Positions 1-6,497 of a stretch of 55,794 bases of DNA are shown here, one piece after another (the stretch's first letter is position 1; every line of letters starts with the position of its first letter). A program made the translations under genes and the position numbers. The notes below the pieces were generated by a model. That model searched no databases and was not told where the DNA came from. It saw nothing but the letters and a program-made list of their open reading frames with translations. This DNA comes from Vicinamibacterales bacterium. GTDB taxonomy: Bacteria > Acidobacteriota > Vicinamibacteria > Vicinamibacterales > UBA2999. The stretch lies in the NCBI GenBank assembly GCA_030680175.1, contig JAUXWO010000112.1, forward strand, positions 1 through 55,794. The letters are read 5' to 3'.

Positions 1-748
1 CGCCGCGGGCGATCCGGCGCCGGCCGCAACCGCGGCCACGGGCGACGCCTACAAGTACGTGGGCTTCGAGGATCGCTTCCGCGGGTCGGAGGTGGAGATC
101 CGCGCGCGCCTCGCCGACTTCGTGCCGTACTTCGCCGGCCACACAGATGTCCTCGACATCGGCTGCGGCCGGGGTGAGTTCCTCGATCTGCTGCGCGAGG
201 CCGGCATCGCGGCGCGCGGCCTCGATCTGAATCCGGAGATGGTCGAGGTGTGCCGCGCGCGCGGCCTCGAGGCGGCCGCGGGCGATGCGCTCGGCTACCT
301 GGCCCGCCTGCCGGATGCCTCACTCGGCGGCTTGATCGCCGTGCAGGTCGTCGAGCATCTCGAACCCGACTACCTCACGCGCCTGCTGCAGGCCGCCTAC
401 GACAAGCTGCGCCCCGGCGCGCCGCTGGTCCTCGAGACGATCAATCCGGCGTGCTGGGTGGCGTTCTTCGAGAGCTACATCCGCGACCTCACGCACGTCC
501 GGCCGGTGCACCCCGACACGCTGCAGTACCTGCTGCACGCCAGCGGGTTCAGCCAGGTGGAGATCGTCTACCGCGCGCCGATCGCCGAGGAGGCGCGTCT
601 CGAGCGTGTGCCCGCACGCGCCGAGCACGTCGGCCACGAGAGCGGCGACCCGCTGACCGGGCTTGTCGGCGCCTTCAACCGCAACATGGACCGCCTGAAC
701 GCCCGCATGTTCACGTTCCAGGATTACGCGGCCATCGGCAAACGCTGA
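1..748 (+). CDS. Class I SAM-dependent methyltransferase, 5'-truncated by window edge
   Basis: The reading frame is open from base 2 to the stop at 746-748 (248 residues visible), so the gene starts outside the window. A GTG at 59 exists, but the in-frame residues before it (AYKYV-GFEDRFRG) read as continuous protein, so it is probably not the start. The SAM-binding motif I is VLDIGCGRGEFL, followed by the acidic GLDLNPEMV strand that binds the ribose, and QVVEHLEPDYL, typical of Methyltransf_11/23 family members. The substrate cannot be read from sequence. Similar proteins sit in glycan or O-antigen clusters, and the next gene is an O-antigen ligase-like protein in convergent orientation, which makes polysaccharide modification a reasonable guess only. 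Confidence 0.85.
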   Translation, partial: AAGDPAPAATAATGDAYKYVGFEDRFRGSEVEIRARLADFVPYFAGHTDVLDIGCGRGEFLDLLREAGIAARGLDLNPEMVEVCRARGLEAAAGDALGYLARLPDASLGGLIAVQVVEHLEPDYLTRLLQAAYDKLRPGAPLVLETINPACWVAFFESYIRDLTHVRPVHPDTLQYLLHASGFSQVEIVYRAPIAEEARLERVPARAEHVGHESGDPLTGLVGAFNRNMDRLNARMFTFQDYAAIGKR

Positions 749-750
749 TT

Positions 751-967
751 ACGGACAAACACGAAGGTCACGAAGAAACGAAGGACGCACGAAGAGCCGA
801 TCAATTCAAGGATCCGGTTCCCGACTGGATCTCTGAAGAGAACGTTTGTCGTGCGTCTTCGTGGCCTTCCCGCCTCCGCTCGCCTCAGGGATCAGGCGAG
901 CTTCGGCGAGGTCACGCCGTAGCGGCCTCCGGCCGCGGAGGCGGACGTGACCTTCGTGTTTGTACGT
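751..967. repeat. Arm-core-arm repeat R1 (ACACGAAGG family), with nested hairpin insertion
   Basis: The left arm (751-792) is a degenerate tandem of the 9-mer ACACGAAGG preceded by ACGGACAA. The right arm is its inverted complement, CTTCGTGGCCTTC then GACCTTCGTGTTTGTACGT, ending at 967. The core between them is unrelated to the cores of the other family members. The right arm is interrupted at about 870-944 by a GC-rich segment holding two hairpins (879-900 and 925-942) that itself begins CCGCCTCCG and ends CGGAGGCGG. It fills the spacer between the methyltransferase stop and the end of the convergent O-antigen ligase-like gene. Five other copies are at about 36751, 38863, 40856, 50854 and 52314. 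Confidence 0.85.
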
Positions 968-968
968 C

Positions 969-2972
969 TCAGCGGACCCAGTGCCAGTCGGCAATGGCGA
1001 GGCCGAGTTCTCGTGGGTCCGTGCCGCCGTGGTCCATGGGACGCCACGCGCGGTCCACTTCCGTGCGCAGGATGATCCGGCTGCGTCCCGCCGGCGCGCG
1101 GATGTCCGCGGTCACGCGTTCGCCCCGGCGGAGCGTGGCCGACGCCACCAGAGCATCGCCGGCCCACACGCGGACGGCGACCGGATGCGCATCGGCGTCC
1201 GGATGGTCGATCCACGCCTCGAACCGCAGCACGGATCCTGCCACCGGCACCACCATCAGCCCCCGCGTCATCGTCCAGCGGTAGGGCGCGCCCTCGGGAG
1301 GACGCTCGATGTCGTAGACGCCGTAGCGGTAGTCCCACCCGAAGCGCACGGCGCGCTCGGCCGGACGCAGGGAGCCGCGCGCCTCGACGTAGGTGGCCGC
1401 CGCATGAACGGCCACGAGGCCGATCGCGAGTGCCCAGACCACGCGCGTACGCGCGGCGGGCCACGGCGTCACGGGCCGCGACTCGTCGAGCCCGCTGTCG
1501 TGGAGATACCAGAACGCGAACGTCCAGAACGTGATGACGACGGCCGCCGCCTGGCCGGGCATGCCGACGAGCGAGATCAGCCCGAGGGCGACGAGCGCGC
1601 CGCGCAGCAGTCCCGGGGCGGCACTCGCGGTTCGTGACGGGGTGACGAGCGCGCGCAGGAACAGCAGCGTCCACGCGACGATCGGCAGGGCGCCGAGCAC
1701 GCCGAGTTCCGCGACGTGATGCCGGAGCCAGTGCTGCGCGTTGTCGGGCGGCAGATCGTAGCCGCCGGCCGCCCTGGCGAAGTCGTGCACCAGCGTGTGG
1801 TACCCGCCGACGCCGACGCCGATCCAGGGGTGCTCCTGGATCATCAGCAGCGCCGCGGCGCCGTAGCCCATGCGATCCCAGAGCAGCCACAACGAGTGCC
1901 CGACGGTCGTCTCGAGACCGGGAATGAGATGGCGCGCGCGCTCGAAGGCCGTGATGCCGGGTGTCTGGAACATCACGGCCACGGCCGCGACCGCCACCCC
2001 CGCGACCACTCCCGCCACGACGAGGTGGCGCCGCGACGCCAGTGGCGCGTGCGCGTCGGCCTCGCGCCAGGCGCGCCACGCATGGATCGCGACCGCCACG
2101 AGGCCCGCGATGACGGCGACGAGGGCCGTGCGCGACCCGGAGGCCCAGACGCCGAGCACCGACAGGCCGAGCGCGAGGGCCGCCGTCACGACCGCGCGCG
2201 TGCCCCCTCCCGGCAGCACGAGGGCGACGAGCGCCGGGCCCCAGAGCGCGGCGATCATGCCGAACGCATTCGCGTCCATCAGCGTGCCCGCCGCACGCTC
2301 CATGTGCGGCCACAGGTGCCCGCTCAGAAACCGGATGTCCACGAGCGCCTGGTAGACGCCGACGACGCACGCCACCACGACGGCGGCCGCCAGCGGCCAG
2401 AGCACCTCCCGCCGCAGCTGCGGCGACGCGTCGTGCGCGTAGCAGCGGTAGAGCCAGTCGAACCAGAGAAGGCCGATGTTGTGCGTGAGGACCACGTAGA
2501 GGGTCCAGATGAGGACCTCGCCGGGCCCGATGCCGATGCTGGTGTTCGCCACGCGCGGCAGATCGATGATCCAGGGCGCGAAGTCGAGTTCGCGCCCCGC
2601 CACGACGGGCCACGAGGCCGCCACGACCAGCGCCCACAGCACGAGCGGCCATCGCCACGGCGAAGGCAGATGCCACCGCCAGGCGTCGCGACCCGACAGC
2701 ATCAGGCCGAGGAGTCCGGCGATCCACACGACCTCGAACGAGAAGTGGTTGCGCCCGGTCCACACGAGGAACCCGGCAGGCGACAGGTAGATGACGAAGA
2801 GCAGTGCGCGCGATGCGAGGCCGCGCCAGACAACGCCTGCCGCGAGTGCGGCAAGGAAGACGACGGTGGCGGCGGTGAAGAGCGGCCGGAATCCCGCCGA
2901 CGCCTGCCACGCCAGCAGCCCGGCCGCCGCGACGGTCGAGAGGTTGACGAAGGCCCTGGTGAGGACGCTCAT
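969..2972 (-). CDS. O-antigen ligase/polymerase-like multi-spanning membrane protein
   Basis: This 667-residue protein is dominated by hydrophobic segments over its first ~480 residues (for example VAAAGLLAWQASAG, LLFVIYLSPAGFLVW, HLVVAGVVAGVAVAAVAVMF), fitting roughly ten to twelve membrane helices. A large periplasmic-type loop contains IGVGVGGYHTLVHDFA and PPDNAQHWLRHHVAELGVLG. This resembles the Wzy_C/WaaL signature, where a G-x-G-x-N/Y-x-F segment precedes an HN/AQH-x-x-L-x-x-x-E-x-G segment. Such proteins polymerise or ligate undecaprenyl-linked glycans at the periplasmic face of the inner membrane. The C-terminal ~180 residues are soluble and beta-rich and contain no recognised domain. 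The gene ends beside repeat R1 and its start lies 22 bases downstream of the end of the rRNA methyltransferase-like gene, so co-transcription from upstream is likely. Ligase versus polymerase cannot be decided. Confidence 0.8.
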   Translation of the reverse strand: MSVLTRAFVNLSTVAAAGLLAWQASAGFRPLFTAATVVFLAALAAGVVWRGLASRALLFVIYLSPAGFLVWTGRNHFSFEVVWIAGLLGLMLSGRDAWRWHLPSPWRWPLVLWALVVAASWPVVAGRELDFAPWIIDLPRVANTSIGIGPGEVLIWTLYVVLTHNIGLLWFDWLYRCYAHDASPQLRREVLWPLAAAVVVACVVGVYQALVDIRFLSGHLWPHMERAAGTLMDANAFGMIAALWGPALVALVLPGGGTRAVVTAALALGLSVLGVWASGSRTALVAVIAGLVAVAIHAWRAWREADAHAPLASRRHLVVAGVVAGVAVAAVAVMFQTPGITAFERARHLIPGLETTVGHSLWLLWDRMGYGAAALLMIQEHPWIGVGVGGYHTLVHDFARAAGGYDLPPDNAQHWLRHHVAELGVLGALPIVAWTLLFLRALVTPSRTASAAPGLLRGALVALGLISLVGMPGQAAAVVITFWTFAFWYLHDSGLDESRPVTPWPAARTRVVWALAIGLVAVHAAATYVEARGSLRPAERAVRFGWDYRYGVYDIERPPEGAPYRWTMTRGLMVVPVAGSVLRFEAWIDHPDADAHPVAVRVWAGDALVASATLRRGERVTADIRAPAGRSRIILRTEVDRAWRPMDHGGTDPRELGLAIADWHWVR

Positions 2973-2994
2973 GACAACGACAGCGATGATACGT

Positions 2995-4284
2995 TTACCG
3001 GCCGCGCTTCGGAAGCGTGGCCCCGTGAACGGCGGCCGGTGAACGCTCCAGCGTCACCACCGTCTCGATGTGCGTCGTGTGGGGGAACATGTCCACCGGC
3101 TGCACGCGCGTCACCGTGTAGCCGGCATCGACGATGGCCGCGAGGTCGCGGACGAGGGCCTGGGGATCGCACGAGACGTAGACGGCACGCGGGGGGCCGA
3201 GGTCCGTGAAGATCGCCTCGAGCGCCTCCGGTGAGCAGCCCTCGCGCGGCGGGTCGAGGACGACCAGGTCGCACGCGTCGCGGCCGAGCCGCACGAGCGC
3301 CTGCTCGACCGGCGCGGCGACGAAGCGAAGCCGGCCGGGCGGCACCCGGTTCAGGCCGAGGTTGCGTTCGCCGTCGGCCACCGCCACCCGGTTCTCCTCC
3401 ACGGCCGTCACCGTGTGACCGGCCACGGCGAGGGGCACCGCGAAGAGGCCGCTGCCCGCGTAGAGGTCGAGCACCCGCTGCGGGTGGGCGCCCACCGCGG
3501 CGGTGATGAGACCCACCAGCGTGGCCGCCGCTTCGGTATTGGTCTGGAAGAACGCCGTCGGCGACAGCAGGAACGACCGCCCGGCCACCTCCTCGCGCAC
3601 ATGGCTGCGTCCGTCGAGGCGCAGCGACTCCGGGCCCACCATGTAGGCGCCGGGCCGGTCGTGGATGTTCAGGAAGAAGCCGGTCGGCCGCTCAGGACCC
3701 GCCAGGAACGCACGCAGCGGCGCGCGGAGCGCCTTGTCGTTCCGCGTGACCACGAGCATCGCCACCGCTTCTTGGTCGTCGCTCGTCGTGCGGACGATCA
3801 GATGGCGGAGCACGCCGTCGAGCCGCGGACCGGCGGCCGAGATCTGCGCCCGCGTCAGTTGACGCGCCAGGGCGAACGCAATGCGGTTGGCCCGCGGCGC
3901 ATGCACCGGGCACTCACCGATCGGGACGACCTCGCGCGACCCGCGCGCGAAGTGGCCCATGACGAAGCCGGGCGTCGGACGCCGGCGCGTCGCCGCCCCG
4001 CCGGTCGGCGCGAACACGAACGCGGCCTTGCGGCGGAACCCCCACGGCGCAGTCGCCTCGGCCGCCCCCTCGGGCCGGGGCCCCGACGGGTCGATGGTCA
4101 TGCCGGCCACGGGCTCGACGCGCGGGGCGCGCCGGCCGAACTGATCGTCGAGGAGGGCCTGGAGACGCGCCTGCTTGCGGAGAAGCTGGTCGGCGTAGGA
4201 CACGTCCTGCCAGTCGCAGCCCCCGCATTTCCCGAAGTGCCGGCACACGCCCGGAAGGGTCTGCCCCTTCCCTTCGGCCGTCAC
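2995..4284 (-). CDS. RlmD/TrmA-family 23S rRNA (uracil-5-)-methyltransferase
   Basis: The product (429 aa) should transfer a methyl group from SAM to C5 of a uracil in rRNA or tRNA. An N-terminal 4Fe-4S motif is visible as CRHFGKCGGCDWQ with a further Cys downstream (GECPVHAP). The SAM motif is LDLYAGSGLFAVPLA, and LDPPREGC and YVSCDPQALVRDL follow; the Cys of the latter is the family nucleophile. The open frame extends to 4431, but those extra residues are an Arg-rich shadow of the upstream FKBP gene. The GTG at 4284 overlaps the FKBP stop (GTGA, 4284-4281), so I take it as the start. No TRAM domain is seen before the Fe-S motif. RlmD and RlmC cannot be told apart without alignment. Confidence 0.88.
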   Translation of the reverse strand: MTAEGKGQTLPGVCRHFGKCGGCDWQDVSYADQLLRKQARLQALLDDQFGRRAPRVEPVAGMTIDPSGPRPEGAAEATAPWGFRRKAAFVFAPTGGAATRRRPTPGFVMGHFARGSREVVPIGECPVHAPRANRIAFALARQLTRAQISAAGPRLDGVLRHLIVRTTSDDQEAVAMLVVTRNDKALRAPLRAFLAGPERPTGFFLNIHDRPGAYMVGPESLRLDGRSHVREEVAGRSFLLSPTAFFQTNTEAAATLVGLITAAVGAHPQRVLDLYAGSGLFAVPLAVAGHTVTAVEENRVAVADGERNLGLNRVPPGRLRFVAAPVEQALVRLGRDACDLVVLDPPREGCSPEALEAIFTDLGPPRAVYVSCDPQALVRDLAAIVDAGYTVTRVQPVDMFPHTTHIETVVTLERSPAAVHGATLPKRGR

Positions 4285-4748
4285 CGAACCTCGAGCAGTT
4301 CCACTTCGAAAACGAGCGTGGCGTTCGGCGGAATCACGCCGCCGGCGCCGCTCGGGCCGTAGGCCAGTGCGGGCGGAATCGTGAGGACGCGCGTGCCGCC
4401 GACCTTCATGCCGGCCACGCCCTGATCCCACCCCGGAATGACCTGACCGGCGCCCAGCGGGAAGTCGAACGCCTCGTTGCGGTCCTTGGAGCTGTCGAAC
4501 TTGTTGCCGCGCTGCGCCGGGGCGGCGGCATCGAACAGCCAGCCGGTGTAGTGCACGCTGACGGTCATGCCGGGACGCGCCTCGGCGCCGGTGCCGGGCA
4601 CGGTGTCAACCACCTGGAGTTCGCTGATGCCTGAATTGGTCATGGGAGCCTGTGCGCGGTTGGGATCGGTCGACGACGGACCGCCACAGCCCGCGACGAA
4701 CAGGGCAAGCACGGCAGCCGACAGGAAACGAAGGGATTCGCGGAACAT
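4281..4748 (-). CDS. FKBP-type peptidyl-prolyl cis-trans isomerase, lipoprotein
   Basis: The 155-residue protein begins MFRESLRFLSAAVLALFVAGCGG, a signal peptide with a lipobox ending at Cys21, so it should be lipid-anchored outside the inner membrane. The FKBP fold follows: VHYTGWLFD, KFDSSKDRN, DFPLGAGQVIPGWDQG, MKVGGTRVLTIPP, LAYGPSGAGG-VIPPNATLVFEVELL. All canonical active-site aromatics (Y, F, W, Y, F) are present, so proline isomerase activity in the envelope is expected. The open frame continues upstream to 4976, but that extension is translated heptamer repeat, so ATG 4748 is chosen. The stop overlaps the GTG of the methyltransferase gene by four bases, implying translational coupling. 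Confidence 0.93.
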   Translation of the reverse strand: MFRESLRFLSAAVLALFVAGCGGPSSTDPNRAQAPMTNSGISELQVVDTVPGTGAEARPGMTVSVHYTGWLFDAAAPAQRGNKFDSSKDRNEAFDFPLGAGQVIPGWDQGVAGMKVGGTRVLTIPPALAYGPSGAGGVIPPNATLVFEVELLEVR

Positions 4749-4769
4749 CTGGTCAGGGTAGCACGACGG

Positions 4770-4948
4770 TGGGGGGGAGGGGGGTGGGGGGGGCAGTGGG
4801 TAGTGGGTAGTAGTGGGTAGTGGGTAGTGGGTAGTAGTGGGTAGTGGGTAGTGGGTAGTGGACGGTGGACGGTGGACGGCGGACGGCGGACGGCGGACGG
4901 CGGACGGATAGCGAACTGGCGAATAGCGAACGGCGAACAGCGAACTTG
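4770..4948. repeat. Composite heptanucleotide tandem repeat tract
   Basis: Between the divergent FKBP and Fis-HTH genes lie three adjoining period-7 blocks. They are GTAGTGG units (about 4796-4860, with occasional 3-bp slips giving TAGTAG), GGACGGT/GGACGGC units (4860-4907), and GCGAACA/GCGAATA units (4908-4945). The left edge is a G-rich run. The first block is the complement of the CCCACTA block in front of glmS; the last is the same unit as in the atp and par spacers. It resembles the intergenic heptanucleotide STRR repeats known from cyanobacteria. Confidence 0.9.
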
Positions 4949-4965
4949 CATGACGATAATTCGTC

Positions 4966-4995
4966 GTGAATAACACGAAATATCGTAATATTCAC
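4966..4995. promoter_or_regulatory. Candidate operator palindrome at the Fis-HTH gene start
   Basis: GTGAATA at 4966-4972 is mirrored by TATTCAC at 4989-4995 around an AT-rich 16-bp centre, itself containing CGAAATATCG. It ends two bases before the GTG start of the HTH gene, in a short AT-rich island amid GC-rich DNA. A dimeric Fis-type HTH protein could bind such a site and autoregulate; no experiment or homologue supports this yet. Confidence 0.4.
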
Positions 4996-4997
4996 TC

Positions 4998-5354
4998 GTG
5001 GTAGACGGTCTACTGGGATTCCTGGTCGAACTGAGCGGGCGGGTGGTGCGGCTCGAGGCGGAGAACCGCTACCTCAGGGACGAAGTGCGGCGGCTCGAGG
5101 CTGCATCGGGAGGGGAGACGAGGGGCCCCGGCCGGGCCGGGGAGACCGGGATCCTGACACGCGATGATCTGCGGCGCGTCGAGCGGGACAACCTTCGACG
5201 GGCCCTCGACGCCTGCGACTGGCGTATCTTCGGTCCCCGCGGTGCCGCCGCCAGACTCGGAATGCGTCCCACCACCCTGGCCTCGCGCCTCAAGACGCTC
5301 GGCCTCCGCCGGGCCGTCGCTCGCACCGGCACCCCGGGCATTCCGGAGTTCTGA
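4998..5354 (+). CDS. Small Fis-type HTH protein with N-terminal coiled coil
   Basis: This 118-residue protein has an N-terminal leucine/charged heptad stretch (residues 5-36, VRLEAENRYLRDEVRRLE) predicted to form a coiled coil. A Gly/Arg-rich linker follows, then a C-terminal HTH_8 domain (about residues 58-107: DNLRRALDACDWRIFGPRG, AAARLGMRPTTLASRLKTLG). That domain normally terminates sigma54 activators of the NtrC/FhlA class, yet no AAA+ or receiver domain is present here. It is either a free-standing DNA-binding protein or a decayed remnant of such an activator. The start is GTG 4998, just behind a palindrome. It converges on the biosynthetic operon ending at 5382; a regulatory link is only a hypothesis. 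Confidence 0.7.
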   Translation: MVDGLLGFLVELSGRVVRLEAENRYLRDEVRRLEAASGGETRGPGRAGETGILTRDDLRRVERDNLRRALDACDWRIFGPRGAAARLGMRPTTLASRLKTLGLRRAVARTGTPGIPEF

Positions 5355-5381
5355 CCCGGCTTCCCGCCAGCGGCCGGGCGA

Positions 5382-6497
5382 TCAGTCGGCGAGGAACACG
5401 TCGGGATCGCGGAAGCACTCCGCAATCACGCTGTACATCGCGGCGATGAGCGCCCCGGTGAAGATGCGGTGGTCAAACGTGTGGTGCAGGCGCAGCACCG
5501 GCCGCACCTCCACCGCGTCCCCGCGCGCCACCGGCATCCGCCGAATCGCGGGCAACGCGATGCTCCAGTAGATCGGGAACTGCCGCGTCAGCGGCGCGAA
5601 GCCTTCGGCCTGCACCTCCTCGTCGCCGCCGAAGGCGCCGACGTTCGACACCACCGCGCTCGAGAAATGGTTGCGGCCGGGATTGATGTCGAGCCACCGC
5701 AGCACGGCCAGCAACGGACGGAAGAACGGATCCGGCAGCGCGCTCAGGGGATCCCTGGGTCTCGGCGCGCCGGCCGCGCGCGTTACGTGGAACGCGCCCG
5801 CCCGGGCCTCGGTCGCGATCTCCACGACGCTCTTGGACCCCGCGTGCTCGATCTGCACGTGCCGGGTGGCCGCACGGCCGTCCGGCGTCACGACCGACAC
5901 GATCGCCGACACGCTCACGGTCTGCCGATCGACGATGCGCCCGAAGCGCAGGCGGGCGTTGGCATCGGGATAACGGCGCAGTGCTTCGGCGACGGCCTTG
6001 ATCACCACGTGCTCGATCGTCAGCCGTGGCTCCTCGCCGCGGCGCGCCTGCAGCCAGGCCTGGACGCGCGTGGCGTCGAGTTCGAGCGTCGTGTAGATGC
6101 TCGGCTCGGTCGGCCGCTTGAAGAGGTGCCGCATCCGCCGGTTGCCCGCGTCGCGCCTGTCGAATCGCACGTGCAGGGCCCCGGCGGATCGTCGCGGCGT
6201 CACCTCCGCCGCCACGCGCAGGCGCGCCCCGGCGTTCGGCACGGTCTCCCGCAGTGTGACCCCCAGCGCCGCCACGGTCTCGTGCGCCGACACCCCGTCC
6301 GCGGTCATCGCCACGCCGAGCGCCCGCTCGATGTGCGTCGCGAGCGCGGGCGCGTGTCCCGCCTCCACCACCGCCGGCAGCAACCGCGTCCCCGGCGTCA
6401 CCGACCCCGCGTCCAAACGGATCACCGACTCGACGACGGTGCAGAGCCACGCGTCGACCGGGTCGCGTGCGGGGCCGGGTGCGTGCGCGTGACTCAT
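5382..6497 (-). CDS. E2-like (2-oxoacid dehydrogenase) acyltransferase-fold protein with degenerate ACP-like N-terminus
   Basis: Residues about 12-86 look like a carrier-protein fold (SVIRLDAGSVTPGTRLL, ALATHIERALGVAMTADGVS, HETVAALG). At the position of the phosphopantetheine-bearing DSL it reads P50-A51-L52, so no prosthetic group can attach. Residues about 105-371 resemble the catalytic domain of dihydrolipoamide acyltransferases (HLFKRPTEPSIYTTLELD, AIVSVVTPDG, SSAVVSNVGAFGGDE, IYWSIALPAIRRMPV). The catalytic HxxxDG box reads H343-R-I-F-T347-G, keeping His but replacing Asp by Thr. No lipoyl or E1/E3-binding domain exists. ATG 6497 overlaps the decarboxylase stop (ATGA), making it the last gene of the five-gene operon. 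A role in acyl transfer to or from the pathway's carrier, or as a docking partner, is inference. Confidence 0.72.
   Translation of the reverse strand: MSHAHAPGPARDPVDAWLCTVVESVIRLDAGSVTPGTRLLPAVVEAGHAPALATHIERALGVAMTADGVSAHETVAALGVTLRETVPNAGARLRVAAEVTPRRSAGALHVRFDRRDAGNRRMRHLFKRPTEPSIYTTLELDATRVQAWLQARRGEEPRLTIEHVVIKAVAEALRRYPDANARLRFGRIVDRQTVSVSAIVSVVTPDGRAATRHVQIEHAGSKSVVEIATEARAGAFHVTRAAGAPRPRDPLSALPDPFFRPLLAVLRWLDINPGRNHFSSAVVSNVGAFGGDEEVQAEGFAPLTRQFPIYWSIALPAIRRMPVARGDAVEVRPVLRLHHTFDHRIFTGALIAAMYSVIAECFRDPDVFLAD

Noticed and set aside
1716-3209. Plus-strand open frame opposite the O-antigen ligase-like gene
   Set aside because: Composition is Arg/Pro/His/Asp-rich without hydrophobic or domain structure; the minus strand gives a coherent multi-helix membrane protein.
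4753-4995. Minus-strand open frames reading the heptamer tract as Pro/Thr/His-Tyr repeats upstream of the FKBP gene
   Set aside because: They are translations of GTAGTGG/GGACGGC repeats; the FKBP signal peptide begins at 4748 and needs no extension.
5382-6497. Calling the E2-like gene a pyruvate/2-oxoglutarate dehydrogenase subunit
   Set aside because: No lipoyl domain, no E1/E3-binding domain, altered HxxxDG, no E1 or E3 genes nearby, and it is translationally coupled to a lipid/NRPS-like operon.
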